Assembly (NCBI RefSeq): GCF_018070025.1
Contig: NZ_JAGPYQ010000001.1
Location: 1,178,001-1,242,000 of the forward strand
From: Streptomyces liliiviolaceus
GTDB lineage: Bacteria; Actinomycetota; Actinomycetes; Streptomycetales; Streptomycetaceae
DNA length: 64,000 bases
Direction of reading: 5' to 3'
Shown: in pieces, positions 24,249 through 34,696 of the stretch
How the letters are laid out: every line of letters begins with the position of its first letter
Numbering within the stretch: position 1 is the first letter of the stretch
Made by a program: the position numbers and the translations under genes
The notes under the pieces: generated by a model
What the model was told of the DNA's origin: nothing
The model's database searches: none
What the model saw: only the letters and a program-made list of their open reading frames with translations

Positions 24249-25772
24249 TTACGGACGACGGATCGCGTCGGCCGCGGCAGACGCGGGGCCCGCGGCCAGC
24301 TCGGTCTCCAGGAGCTGCTTGCCGAGCAGCTCGGGGTCCGGGAGGTCCATCGGGTACTCGCCGTCGAAGCAGGCACGGCAGAGGTTCGGCTTGTCGATGG
24401 TGGTGGCCTCGATCATGCCGTCGATGGAGATGTACGAGAGGGAGTCGGCGCCCAGGGACGTGCCGATCTCCTCGATGGACATGCCGTTGGCGATCAGCTC
24501 CGCGCGGGTCGCGAAGTCGATGCCGAAGAAGCAGGGCCACTTCACGGGCGGCGAGGAGATCCGGATGTGGATCTCGGCCGCGCCCGCCTCTCGGAGCATC
24601 CGGACCAGGGCGCGCTGGGTGTTGCCGCGCACGATCGAGTCGTCGACGACGACCAGGCGCTTGCCCTTGATGACTTCCTTGAGCGGATTCAGCTTCAGTC
24701 TGATGCCCAGCTGGCGGATGGTCTGTGAAGGCTGGATGAAGGTCCGGCCGACGTACGCGTTCTTCACGAGACCGGCACCGAACGGGATGCCGGAGGCCTC
24801 CGCGTAACCGATCGCGGCGGGCGTGCCCGATTCCGGAGTCGCTATGACCAGATCGGCCTCGACCGGAGATTCCTTGGCGAGACGGCGGCCCATCTCGACG
24901 CGGCTGAGGTACACGTTCCGGCCGGCGATGTCGGTGTCCGGACGCGCCAGGTACACGTACTCGAAGACACAGCCCTTGGGCTTCGCTTCCGCGAATCGGG
25001 AGGTTCGCAGTCCGTTCTCGTCGATGGCGACGAACTCGCCCGGCTCGATCTCCCGGACGTAGGCCGCGCCGCAGATGTCGAGGGCGGCGGACTCGGAGGC
25101 GACGACCCAGCCGCGCTCAAGGCGGCCGAGGACCAGCGGGCGGATGCCCTGCGGGTCACGGGCGGCGTAGAGGGTGTGCTCGTCCATGAAGACGAGCGAG
25201 AAGGCGCCCTTGACCTGCGGGAGGACCTTCGCGGAGGCCTCTTCGATGGTCAGCGGCTTGCCGTCGTCGTCGACCTGGGCGGCCAGCAGGGCCGTCAGCA
25301 GGTCGGTGTCGTTGGTCGCCGCCACACGCGGGGTGCGGCCCTCCTGCTTGGGGAGGTCGGCGACCATCTCGGCGAGCTCCGCCGTGTTGACGAGGTTGCC
25401 GTTGTGGCCGAGCGCGATCGAGCCGTGCCCGGTGGCACGGAACGTCGGCTGGGCGTTCTCCCAGGTGGAGGCCCCGGTGGTCGAGTAGCGGGCGTGACCG
25501 ACCGCGATATGACCGAGCAGGGAACCGAGGGAGGCCTCGTCGAAGACCTGGGAAACGAGCCCCATGTCCTTGAAGACGAGGATCTGAGAGCCATTGCTCA
25601 CCGCGATTCCCGCGGATTCCTGGCCTCGATGCTGGAGGGCGTAGAGCCCGAAGTAAGTGAGCTTGGCGACCTCTTCACCGGGAGCCCAGACTCCGAAGAC
25701 GCCGCAAGCGTCCTGGGGTCCTTTCTCGCCGGGGAGCAGATCATGACTGAGTCGACCGTCACCACGTGGCAC
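24249..25772 (-). CDS. purF: amidophosphoribosyltransferase (PRPP amidotransferase)
   Basis: 507 residues from the GTG at 25772 (PRGDGRLSHDLLPGEKGPQDACGVFG). The N-terminal Ntn glutaminase starts at Cys about residue 24 after a cleavable propeptide, as in the B. subtilis-type enzyme. The PRPP loop is VVVDDSIVRGNT. Cys residues in KGCVFEY, PCFFGID and LCRACFDG match the ligands of a structural [4Fe-4S] cluster. It makes phosphoribosylamine, the committed step. The start codon lies seven bases after a -10-like TACACT, suggesting leaderless translation. Confidence 0.96.
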   Translation of the reverse strand: MPRGDGRLSHDLLPGEKGPQDACGVFGVWAPGEEVAKLTYFGLYALQHRGQESAGIAVSNGSQILVFKDMGLVSQVFDEASLGSLLGHIAVGHARYSTTGASTWENAQPTFRATGHGSIALGHNGNLVNTAELAEMVADLPKQEGRTPRVAATNDTDLLTALLAAQVDDDGKPLTIEEASAKVLPQVKGAFSLVFMDEHTLYAARDPQGIRPLVLGRLERGWVVASESAALDICGAAYVREIEPGEFVAIDENGLRTSRFAEAKPKGCVFEYVYLARPDTDIAGRNVYLSRVEMGRRLAKESPVEADLVIATPESGTPAAIGYAEASGIPFGAGLVKNAYVGRTFIQPSQTIRQLGIRLKLNPLKEVIKGKRLVVVDDSIVRGNTQRALVRMLREAGAAEIHIRISSPPVKWPCFFGIDFATRAELIANGMSIEEIGTSLGADSLSYISIDGMIEATTIDKPNLCRACFDGEYPMDLPDPELLGKQLLETELAAGPASAAADAIRRP

Positions 25773-25809
25773 GCCACCGAGTGTAGGCGAGATCGACCAC
25801 TGGTCCGAA
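25770..25809 (-). promoter_or_regulatory. candidate purF promoter giving a leaderless mRNA
   Basis: On the minus strand TTCGGA (25809-25804) and TACACT (25785-25780) are 18 bp apart. The GTG start follows the -10 by seven bases, exactly where transcription should begin. No ribosome site exists. Confidence 0.5.
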
Positions 25810-25819
25810 TTGGGGAAGG

Positions 25820-25854
25820 CCCCGGGCGGCGCCGTGAGACGCCGCCCGCCGGGG
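25820..25854 (-). terminator. hairpin between META lipoprotein gene and purF
   Basis: Arms CGGGCGGCG / CGCCGCCCG with offset CCC/GGG outer pairing, immediately after the lipoprotein stop and just upstream of the purF promoter. Confidence 0.55.
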
Positions 25855-25855
25855 A

Positions 25856-26755
25856 TCACTTCGCGGCGACGGCTTCCAGGCCCGCGCCGTTTTCGCTGGT
25901 CAGAGTGAGGTTGCTGCCCTTCACGGTGTACTTCACGGTGCCGCCGAAGAGCGCCAGCAGGGACCTTTCGGTGTCCATGAGTGAGTCGGAGCACATCTTC
26001 CGGGTGGTGCCCGGGGCGCCCAGAGTGATAGTGCCGTCGCCGACCGTGGCCTTCGCGGTCACCTTGTTGCAGCCGAGCTGGCCGGCGACCGTGCCCTTCT
26101 CGTCGAAGGTGAGATGGACCTTGCCCTCGGCCTCGGAGGCGAGGGCCACGGCGGAGCCGCCCTTGGTGTCGCCCTTGGTGTCGCCCTTCGCGTCGGCCTT
26201 CACCGTGCCGGTGACGTTCCACTTGGTGCCGTAGAGGTCGGCCTGCTTCGCGGCGGTGAGCTTCACGGTGTAGCCGTCCTCAGTGGTGAGCGTCAGCTTG
26301 TCGCCGTTGACGTCGGCCTTGATCGTGCTGTCGGACATGGCCTCGCCGAGTTTCGACTCGAAGCCCATCGTGCCGTCGGCCGTGCAGGCCATCTCGGTCT
26401 TGACGGTGTCGTCGCCGATCGTGATCGTGTCGCCCTCGATCTCGGCGGTGGCGCCGAAGTGGTTGCAGCCGTAGTTGCCGCCCACCTTGCCGTCCTTGCC
26501 GAACTCGACGTGCGCGCCGGCCGGGGCGTCCTGCGTCTTCCCCTTCGCCGTCACGCTGTCGACGTTCCACTGCGTGCCGGTGAGTCCGGTGTCCTGCCGG
26601 GTCCCGACGGAACTGGCGCCGGGATCCTTGCCGCCGCTGTCGCCGCCGCCGCTCTGCGTGCCGCAGGCGGCCGTGGCGAGGAGTCCGGTGACCGCCAGGG
26701 CGCTGAGGCCGACCCGCGGGCTGAGGGCGCTGAGGTTGCGTCGCTGCGTGTGCAT
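25856..26755 (-). CDS. lipoprotein with two META (HslJ-like) domains
   Basis: A 299-residue protein with a signal peptide and lipobox ATAAC (Cys about 31). The mature part has two tandem META domains: LTGTQWNVDSV, GGNYGCNHFGA, MACTADGTM (about residues 58-160) and LYGTKWNVTGT, QLGCNKVTAKA, KMCSDSLMD (about 172-290). Each carries the conserved Cys pair. Between them is a DTKGDTKG mini-repeat. META domains occur in envelope stress proteins such as HslJ; a role at the cell surface is inferred. Confidence 0.85.
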   Translation of the reverse strand: MHTQRRNLSALSPRVGLSALAVTGLLATAACGTQSGGGDSGGKDPGASSVGTRQDTGLTGTQWNVDSVTAKGKTQDAPAGAHVEFGKDGKVGGNYGCNHFGATAEIEGDTITIGDDTVKTEMACTADGTMGFESKLGEAMSDSTIKADVNGDKLTLTTEDGYTVKLTAAKQADLYGTKWNVTGTVKADAKGDTKGDTKGGSAVALASEAEGKVHLTFDEKGTVAGQLGCNKVTAKATVGDGTITLGAPGTTRKMCSDSLMDTERSLLALFGGTVKYTVKGSNLTLTSENGAGLEAVAAK

Positions 26756-26840
26756 GCCGCTTTGACGGGGCGGGTGGGGTGCTTGGTTCCCTCACGGGGT
26801 AACGGGCGCGCAACGGGTGAGCCCGGTTCGGCCGTCCGGC

Positions 26841-27638
26841 TCAGCTCATCAGGGGGAGCAGTGCGCCCAGGTCGGCGCGTTCTCCGCTCGCGCTGACCTT
26901 CGCGTCGTCGAGGGCGGTCTTCCAGCGCGTACGCCCGGTCGCGAGGCGGATCCAGGTGAGCGGGTCCGTCTCCACGACGTTGGGCGGGGTGCCGCGGGTG
27001 TGGCGCGGGCCCTCCACGCACTGCACGACGGCGTACGGCGGTACGCGCACCTCCGTGGAGGCGCCGGGCGCCTTCGCGGCGAGCGTGTCGGCGAGCAGGC
27101 GGGTGCAGGTGGCGAGGGCGTGGCGGTCGTACGGGATGTCGAGGTCCGGGACCGCCGCGTTGAGGTCGTCGGTGTGGACGACCAGCTCGACCGTGCGGGT
27201 CACGAGGTGGTCGGCCAGGGTCATCGCTCCCACGCGGGTGGTGAGCAGGCGGCCGTCCCTGGCTTCGGGCAGGCGCTCGGTGAAGCGGGCTTCCGTGCGG
27301 TCGTACAGCGCGTCGAGGTCGGGTTCGGCGGCGGCGAGCGCGCGTACGTCGTCGTCGACCTCGGCCGCGCGGGGGGCCGTGGCGGACGGCCAGTCGAGGA
27401 GGGTGAGGGCGGGGGTGGTGGGCTCCGGCCCGTCCAGGCCCCGGTTCACGGCCTCCAGGGCCATGGCCAGATGCGCGGCCAGCTCCCGTACGGTCCAGTC
27501 GCCGAGGCGGGTGGATGCGGCGAGCCGGCCGGGAGTGAGGGTGCGCACGGCGGCCCGCACGTTCCCGAACTGGGCGAGGACCGCGGCGCGAGTCTTCACG
27601 GGGTCGTAGGCGCGCTGGCGTTTTCTGGCCGGGGGCAT
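26841..27638 (-). CDS. maleylpyruvate isomerase / sterol-carrier family (DinB-like) protein
   Basis: A 265-residue protein. The N-terminal four-helix DinB-like domain (MDMPI_N) includes STRLGDWTVRELAAHLAMALEA and later HTDDLNAAV. The C-terminal SCP2-like part (PPYAVVQCVEGPRHTRGTPPNVVETDPLTWIRLATG) matches the actinobacterial sterol-carrier branch. Members are often mycothiol-dependent, with His ligands for a metal (DW...H and HTDD). The substrate is unknown. It starts MPPARKRQRAYD. Confidence 0.82.
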   Translation of the reverse strand: MPPARKRQRAYDPVKTRAAVLAQFGNVRAAVRTLTPGRLAASTRLGDWTVRELAAHLAMALEAVNRGLDGPEPTTPALTLLDWPSATAPRAAEVDDDVRALAAAEPDLDALYDRTEARFTERLPEARDGRLLTTRVGAMTLADHLVTRTVELVVHTDDLNAAVPDLDIPYDRHALATCTRLLADTLAAKAPGASTEVRVPPYAVVQCVEGPRHTRGTPPNVVETDPLTWIRLATGRTRWKTALDDAKVSASGERADLGALLPLMS

Positions 27639-27659
27639 GGGGGGAGTTTATGGGCGGGG

Positions 27660-28070
27660 TGGACTCTCGTCTGCGGCGCCGTGGGGGCTGGCCGCGCAGT
27701 TCCCCGCGCCCCTAAAGGCAGAGGGGGTGACCGGGATTGCTCCGTCTGCGGCACCGCGAGGGCCGAGCGCGCAGTTCCCCGCGCCCCTCAAGGCGGAGGA
27801 GGTGACCGGGGTCGCGTGGTTGAGCCGCGGCCACCGGCGCCCCTCAGGGGCGCGGGGAACTGCGCGGCCAACCCCCACCGACCCGCAGACACAACACTTC
27901 ACCAAGCCCCTCGGCCTTCAGGGGCGCGGGGAACTGCGCGAGCAACCCCCACCGGGCCGCAGGTACAACGCTTCGCCGAGCCGTTCGCCTTCAGGGGCGC
28001 GGGGAACTGCGCCGCCCGCCCCCGCCGGGCGGAGGACGAAACGCGGCTTCGGCGAGGCGGTCGTTCGCTG
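27660..28070. repeat. dense array of five to six intergenic repeat copies
   Basis: A gene-free 450-bp gap before purL. Cores are at 27694-27712 and 27769-27787 (one orientation) and 27847-27865, 27921-27939 and 27994-28012 (opposite). A degenerate copy lies near 28060. The two orientations face each other, so the transcript could fold into large hairpins. Confidence 0.8.
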
Positions 28071-28097
28071 CGCGGGCAACCCCCGCCGGGCGCAAGA

Positions 28098-28140
28098 CGA
28101 AGCCCGGCCCCGCCGAGAACCTTGGCGGGGCCGGGCTTCG
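28098..28140 (-). terminator. terminator of the purSQL operon
   Basis: Perfect 17-bp arms (CGAAGCCCGGCCCCGCC and its complement) with a 9-base loop, nine bases after the purL stop. Confidence 0.9.
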
Positions 28141-28149
28141 CGCTGCGCG

Positions 28150-30404
<2,255 letters not shown>

Positions 30405-30408
<4 letters not shown>

Positions 30409-31109
30409 GCGTTGACCAGCTTCTTGAGGATCGAGGTGAAGAAGGGGAGGCCGTCGGTGCGGCCGGACCCGACGAGGGGTTCGACAGCGTGCTCCGGGTG
30501 CGGCATCAGACCGACGACGTTGCCCACCTCGTTCGAGATGCCGGCGATGTCCCGCAGCGAGCCGTTGGGGTTGCCGAAACCGTCGGCGAACGCGCCGCCG
30601 ACCACGTAGCGGAAGACGACGCGGCCCTCCGCCTCCAGCATGTCGAGGGTGCGCTCGTCGGCGACGTACCGCCCGTCCATGTTCTTCAGCGGGATGTGGA
30701 TCTCCTGGCCGGACTCGTAGTCCGCGGTCCAGGCGGTATCCGCGTTCTCCACCTTCAACTTCTGGTCGCGGCAGATGAAGTGGAGGTGGTCGTTGCCGAG
30801 CATCCCGCCGGGAAGGAGATGGGCCTCGGTGAGGATCTGGAAGCCGTTGCAGATGCCGAGCACCGGCATTCCCGACTTCGCCTGCTCAATCACCGTCGCC
30901 ATGACCGGCGAGAAGCGCGAGATCGCACCGGCGCGCAGATAGTCGCCGTACGAGAAACCACCCGGCAGGACAACGGCGTCGACCTGCTTGAGGTCCTTGT
31001 CCTTGTGCCAGAGAGCGACGGGTTCGGCGCCGGCGAGCTTGATCGCCCGCTGGGTGTCCCGGTCGTCGAGGCTTCCCGGGAAAGTGACGACGCCAATACG
31101 AGCGGTCAC
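30405..31109 (-). CDS. purQ: phosphoribosylformylglycinamidine synthase glutaminase subunit PurQ
   Basis: 234 residues, class I glutamine amidotransferase. Nucleophile Cys is in [12 protein letters not shown]; the catalytic His/Glu is [10 protein letters not shown]-terminal [15 protein letters not shown] is typical of PurQ. The GTG start overlaps the purS stop and the stop overlaps the purL start. Confidence 0.97.
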
Positions 31110-31369
31110 TTTCCGGCCTCCGCGACTTCCTCGACCTTGACGGTGAAGTCCTCGATCACGGTGTTGGCGAGGAAGGATTCGGCGAGTTCATGGATGCGGG
31201 CGAGCGCGGTGTCGTCCACCGGTCCGTCCACTTCCAGTTCGAATCGCTTTCCCTGACGGACATCGGAGATGCCTTCGAAACCGAGGCGCGGCAGTGCACG
31301 CTGCACCGCCTGGCCCTGGGGGTCGAGGATCTCCGGCTTGAGCATGACGTCGACTACGACGCGTGCCAC
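31106..31369 (-). CDS. purS: phosphoribosylformylglycinamidine synthase subunit PurS
   Basis: 87 residues: [48 protein letters not shown]. The small dimeric PurS bridges PurL and PurQ. The GTG at 31369 was chosen because GGGAG lies five bases upstream; the GTG at 31375 touches that site. It is the first gene of the overlapping purS-purQ-purL operon. Confidence 0.96.
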   Translation of the reverse strand: MARVVVDVMLKPEILDPQGQAVQRALPRLGFEGISDVRQGKRFELEVDGPVDDTALARIHELAESFLANTVIEDFTVKVEEVAEAGK

Positions 31370-31406
31370 TGGCACTCCCGGTGTGTGGTGCTGAGCAGGT
31401 TCCTTC

Positions 31407-31454
31407 AGACTACCCGTACAAAATTTCTACGCGGGTAGATTCGTAGGAATCTAC
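31407..31454. promoter_or_regulatory. purS promoter region with palindromic site facing lsr2
   Basis: On the minus strand a TAGTCT -10 (31412-31407) places the purS transcript start near 31400. Upstream, GTAGATTC-GTAG-GAATCTAC (31435-31454) is a perfect 8-bp inverted repeat, next to TCTAC-N4-GTAGA (31427-31440) sharing the GTAGA arm. Three to four CTACG/CGTAG half-sites fall within 30 bp at about -27 to -54. No known regulator's consensus is recognised. Confidence 0.55.
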
Positions 31455-31728
31455 GTGACCGTCATCACGATTGCGCATCGAGAACCTATCGTCGGGCTGC
31501 CTTCACGAAAAATCCTGGGAAAGATCCGGATCGAGACCTGACCCCCTATTGCCTGGGGACACGCCAAGAGATTTAGTCGAGCTTCACATTGGATTGCCGG
31601 GCACTGTACAAATGAATTGGCAATAGCCGATACTTTGCCCAATCACCCATAAAAGCAGTCGGACAGTCGGCATCTCGACACGTCGTCGCACGTCGTCGGA
31701 TAGGTGCCGCACGAAGGGACCGATATTC
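31455..31728. promoter_or_regulatory. lsr2 upstream region
   Basis: A gene-free, AT-richer 270-bp stretch. A direct repeat CACGTCGTCG occurs twice in tandem (31679-31698), 30 bp before the lsr2 GTG. AT-rich segments (31500-31660) could be autoregulatory Lsr2 targets; this is inference from composition. Confidence 0.4.
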
Positions 31729-32046
31729 GTGGCGCAGCGTGTCGTAGTCACTCTCTCCGACGACATCGACGGCTCGGAAGCGGCGGAAACGATCGCCTTC
31801 GGTCTGGACGGCAAGTCGTACGAGATCGACCTGAATCCGGCCAATGCCGAGCAGTTGCGCGCGGCGCTGGAGCCGTATGTGGAGGCCGGGCGGAAGCGGT
31901 CGCGGTCCGGGAAGGCGTACCGGCAGACCGCCGTGGCGCCCGATCCGGCGGCTGTTCGGGCGTGGGCGCAGTCCAACAAGCTGGAGGTGCCTGCGCGGGG
32001 GCGGATTCCCAAGCGGGTGTATGAGGCTTTTACCGCTGCGCAGTAG
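31729..32046 (+). CDS. lsr2: nucleoid-associated protein Lsr2
   Basis: 105 residues. The N-terminal dimerisation domain AQRVVVTLSDDIDGSEAAETIAFGLDGKSYEIDLN is followed by an Arg/Lys linker. The C-terminal DNA-binding domain has AWAQSNKLEVPARGRIPKRVYEAF. The RGR motif inserts in the minor groove of AT-rich DNA; Lsr2 silences horizontally acquired genes in actinobacteria. The GTG start follows AAGGG by ten bases. It is divergent from purS. Confidence 0.96.
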   Translation: MAQRVVVTLSDDIDGSEAAETIAFGLDGKSYEIDLNPANAEQLRAALEPYVEAGRKRSRSGKAYRQTAVAPDPAAVRAWAQSNKLEVPARGRIPKRVYEAFTAAQ

Positions 32047-32149
32047 GGCTTGCGGGGCTTGTGGTGTTCTGCGGGGAGTTCGGCCGCTCGGGGGTCGGAC
32101 TCCTTTGCGGTCCCCTGCGGGGGCCTGCCGGCTTTGTGCGCCGTCTGTA

Positions 32150-32275
32150 CGGGTGCGGGCCCGTGGGGGCTGGTCGCGCAGTTCCCCGCGCCCCTTGGGT
32201 GGGTGCGGGGTGGGGTTGCGTGTCGGGTGCGGGTCGGCTTGGGCTGAGCGCGCAGTTCCTCGCGCCCCTCAGGTG
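32150..32275. repeat. two intergenic repeat copies after lsr2
   Basis: Cores are at 32176-32194 (exact) and 32249-32267 (one substitution, CCTCGC for CCCCGC), same orientation. No gene is seen from 32047 to 32442. Confidence 0.75.
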
Positions 32276-32442
32276 GGTGGGGGTCGGGGCAGTGTGCCGG
32301 GTGCGGCAGCTCGTGTGCGGGGGTGTGGGTCGGGGTTCATTCGGGCCTGGGGGTAGTCGACTTGCGTTGTACCCCGGGCGATCGGCTAGAGTTCGGAGCA
32401 CGCCGAGGGGCAAGGCCGAAAGGCCCGGCTCACCGGAGTCAC

Positions 32443-32514
32443 GCGGGTGTAGTTCAGTAGCAGAACATCCCCCTTCCAGGGGGAAGGCGCAGTGTGCAAT
32501 TCCTGTCACCCGCT
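32443..32514 (+). tRNA. tRNA-Gly (anticodon UCC)
   Basis: Acceptor GCGGGTG/CACCCGC, D-stem GTTC/GAAC, anticodon loop CTTCCAG, GCAATTCCTGTC T-arm, discriminator U. Confidence 0.92.
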
Positions 32515-32593
32515 CTGCATCGCCGGTCTGGTCGTTCTTTCGATCAGGTAGGCTGGTGCTCGCGCCGATCGGTGAAAGCCGGTCGGAGGCAAT

Positions 32594-32666
32594 GCGGACG
32601 TAGCTCAGTTGGTAGAGCGCAACCTTGCCAAGGTTGAGGTCGCCAGTTCGAACCTGGTCGTCCGCT
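32594..32666 (+). tRNA. tRNA-Gly (anticodon GCC)
   Basis: Acceptor GCGGACG/CGTCCGC, anticodon loop TTGCCAA, T-loop GTTCGAACC. Identical to the copy at 36642. Confidence 0.93.
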
Positions 32667-32673
32667 CAGCGCA

Positions 32674-32705
32674 GAAGGGCCCCGGTCATCCGACCGGGGC
32701 CCTTC
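32674..32705 (+). terminator. terminator of tRNA-Gly genes
   Basis: Perfect 14-bp arms GAAGGGCCCCGGTC / GACCGGGGCCCTTC with a 4-base loop, seven bases after the tRNA. Confidence 0.88.
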
Positions 32706-32802
32706 TCGTGCGCGTATCCGTTCGCCGCCGTCTGACATTTGTCATGTCCAGCGATGACAGCGTGCACTGCCGATCCCCCTCGCCGGCCGAGATGCTTGAG
32801 TC

Positions 32803-33807
32803 ATGAATACGAATGAGCCCGTGATCGAGGTCACTGATCTCCGACGCGTCTACGGGGGAGGGTTCGAGGCGGTCCGAGGGGTCTCCTTCGAAGTCGCCCG
32901 GGGCGAACTCTTCGCACTGCTCGGCACCAACGGCGCGGGCAAGACCTCCACCGTCGAACTCATCGAGGGCCTCGCCCGGCCGGCCGGCGGCCAGGTGCGC
33001 GTCCTCGGCCACGACCCGTACACCGAACGTGCCGCCGTCCGCCCGCGCATCGGACTCATGCTCCAGGAGGGCGGCTTCCCCTCCGAGCTGACCGTCTCGG
33101 AGACCGTCCGGATGTGGGCCGGCTGCACGAGCGGCGCCCGCCCCGAGAGCGAGGCGCTGTCCCTGGTCGGTCTCACCCGCCGGGCCGGCGTACGCGTGAA
33201 GCAGCTGTCCGGCGGCGAGAAGCGGCGCCTGGACCTCGCCCTCGCGCTCCTCGGACGGCCCGAGGTGCTCTTCCTGGACGAGCCCACGACCGGCCTCGAC
33301 GCCGAAGGGCGCCAGGAGACCTGGGAGTTGGTGCGCGAACTGCGCGCGCAGGGCACGACCGTGCTGCTCACCACGCACTACCTGGAGGAGGCGGAAGGAC
33401 TCGCGGACCGGCTCGCGATCCTGCACGCCGGACGGATCGCGGTCTCCGGCACCCCGGCCGAGGTGACCGCCTCCCAGCCGTCGCGGATCTCCTTCGAACT
33501 GCCCACCGGCTACTTCCCCGGCGATCTCCCGCCGCTCGACTCCCTCGGCATCACCGGGCACGAGATCTCCGGACGCGTACTGCGGCTGCGTACGAACGAA
33601 CTGCAGCGGGCCGCCACCGGGCTGCTCACCTGGGCCGAGCGGGCCGGCGTCGAGCTGCGGGGGCTCGACATCCGGTCGGGGTCCCTGGAGGAGGCGTTCC
33701 TGCGCATCGCGCGGCACGTCTCGGAGCAGGACGCCCAGGCGGAACAGGCCGGACAGGCAGGACAGGCAGAACAGTCCCAGCACTCCGAGAAGGAGCACGT
33801 GGCATGA
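32803..33807 (+). CDS. ABC transporter ATP-binding protein (DrrA-like exporter)
   Basis: 334 residues. Walker A is GTNGAGKTST, Q-loop LMLQEGGF, signature LSGGEKRRLDLA, Walker B VLFLDEPTTGLD and switch His TTHYLEEAE. The C-terminal extension (RLRTNELQRAATGLLTWAERAGVELRGLDIRSGSLEEAFL) is typical of drug/lipid exporters of the ABC-2 type. A Glu/Gln/Ala-rich tail follows. It is coupled by ATGA to the permease. The two-component pair downstream probably controls it. Confidence 0.93.
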   Translation: MNTNEPVIEVTDLRRVYGGGFEAVRGVSFEVARGELFALLGTNGAGKTSTVELIEGLARPAGGQVRVLGHDPYTERAAVRPRIGLMLQEGGFPSELTVSETVRMWAGCTSGARPESEALSLVGLTRRAGVRVKQLSGGEKRRLDLALALLGRPEVLFLDEPTTGLDAEGRQETWELVRELRAQGTTVLLTTHYLEEAEGLADRLAILHAGRIAVSGTPAEVTASQPSRISFELPTGYFPGDLPPLDSLGITGHEISGRVLRLRTNELQRAATGLLTWAERAGVELRGLDIRSGSLEEAFLRIARHVSEQDAQAEQAGQAGQAEQSQHSEKEHVA

Positions 33808-34610
33808 GCGCGGACACCGTGACCAGGACCGCACCCCCGGCGCCGACCGTGACCGCGGTTGGACGGATGACCTCCCTCGCCCGGGCCGAACTGACCCTTC
33901 TCTCGCGCAGCAGGGCCACCTTCTTCGCGGCCGTCTTCGTGCCGCTGATCCTGCCGCTCAGCCTTCGCTCGACGGTCGAGGACATGGATCTGAAGGGGTC
34001 CGGTCTCTCGGTCGGCTCGGTCATCCTGCCCTCCGCAGTCGGCTTCTCCCTGCTCTTCGCCGTCTACAGCTCGCTGGTGAGCGTCTACGCGGCCCGCCGC
34101 GAGGAACTCGTGCTCAAGCGGCTGCGTACCGGAGAGCTGCGGGACGCGGAGATCCTCATGGGTGCCGCGGTCCCGTCGGTCCTCATCGGTCTGGTGCAGA
34201 GCCTGGTCCTGACGTTCGCCTGTGCGGCCCTCATGGACGTGGGAACGCCCGAGGCGCCTCTCCTCGCCGTGCTGGGGCTGCTGCTGGGGCTCGTGATGTG
34301 GCCGGCGCTCGCGGCGGTGACCGCCAGTTTCAGCAGGAGCGTGGAGGGCGCCCAGGTCGCGGCGATGCCCCTGCTGCTCGTGTCAATGATCGGCTCCGGC
34401 ACCGTCGTACCCTTCGAGGTCATGCCCGACCGGCTCGCCGCCGTCTGCGAACTGCTGCCGCTGTCCCCGGTGATCACCCTCATCCGCGGGGGCTGGGCCG
34501 GGAACCTGTCCGCGTACGAGACCCTGGGCGCGCTCGCGACGGCGCTGGCCTGGATCGTGCTCGCGGTGTTTGCTGTACACAAGTGGTTCCGCTGGGAACC
34601 GAGGCGCTGA
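33804..34610 (+). CDS. ABC-2 type transporter permease
   Basis: 268 residues. After a Thr/Pro-rich N-terminus there are six hydrophobic segments with the ABC-2 conserved region TFFAAVFVPLILPL and the re-entrant MIGSGTVVPFEVMPDRL followed by LLPLSPVITLIRGGW. It partners the upstream ATPase to form an exporter. Its ATG overlaps the ATPase stop codon. Confidence 0.9.
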   Translation: MSADTVTRTAPPAPTVTAVGRMTSLARAELTLLSRSRATFFAAVFVPLILPLSLRSTVEDMDLKGSGLSVGSVILPSAVGFSLLFAVYSSLVSVYAARREELVLKRLRTGELRDAEILMGAAVPSVLIGLVQSLVLTFACAALMDVGTPEAPLLAVLGLLLGLVMWPALAAVTASFSRSVEGAQVAAMPLLLVSMIGSGTVVPFEVMPDRLAAVCELLPLSPVITLIRGGWAGNLSAYETLGALATALAWIVLAVFAVHKWFRWEPRR

Positions 34611-34696
34611 CCCGCACCGGCGCGAGAGCGCGAGCGCGGACACGGGAACGCGGCCAGGAACGGGGACGGTCGGCGATGGGAATCGGGAGTCCGGGA

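Noticed and set aside
24193..24540. Longer PurM with an upstream extension
   Set aside because: The extra residues are antisense-like shadow of purF in another frame; the ATG at 24192 gives the family length.
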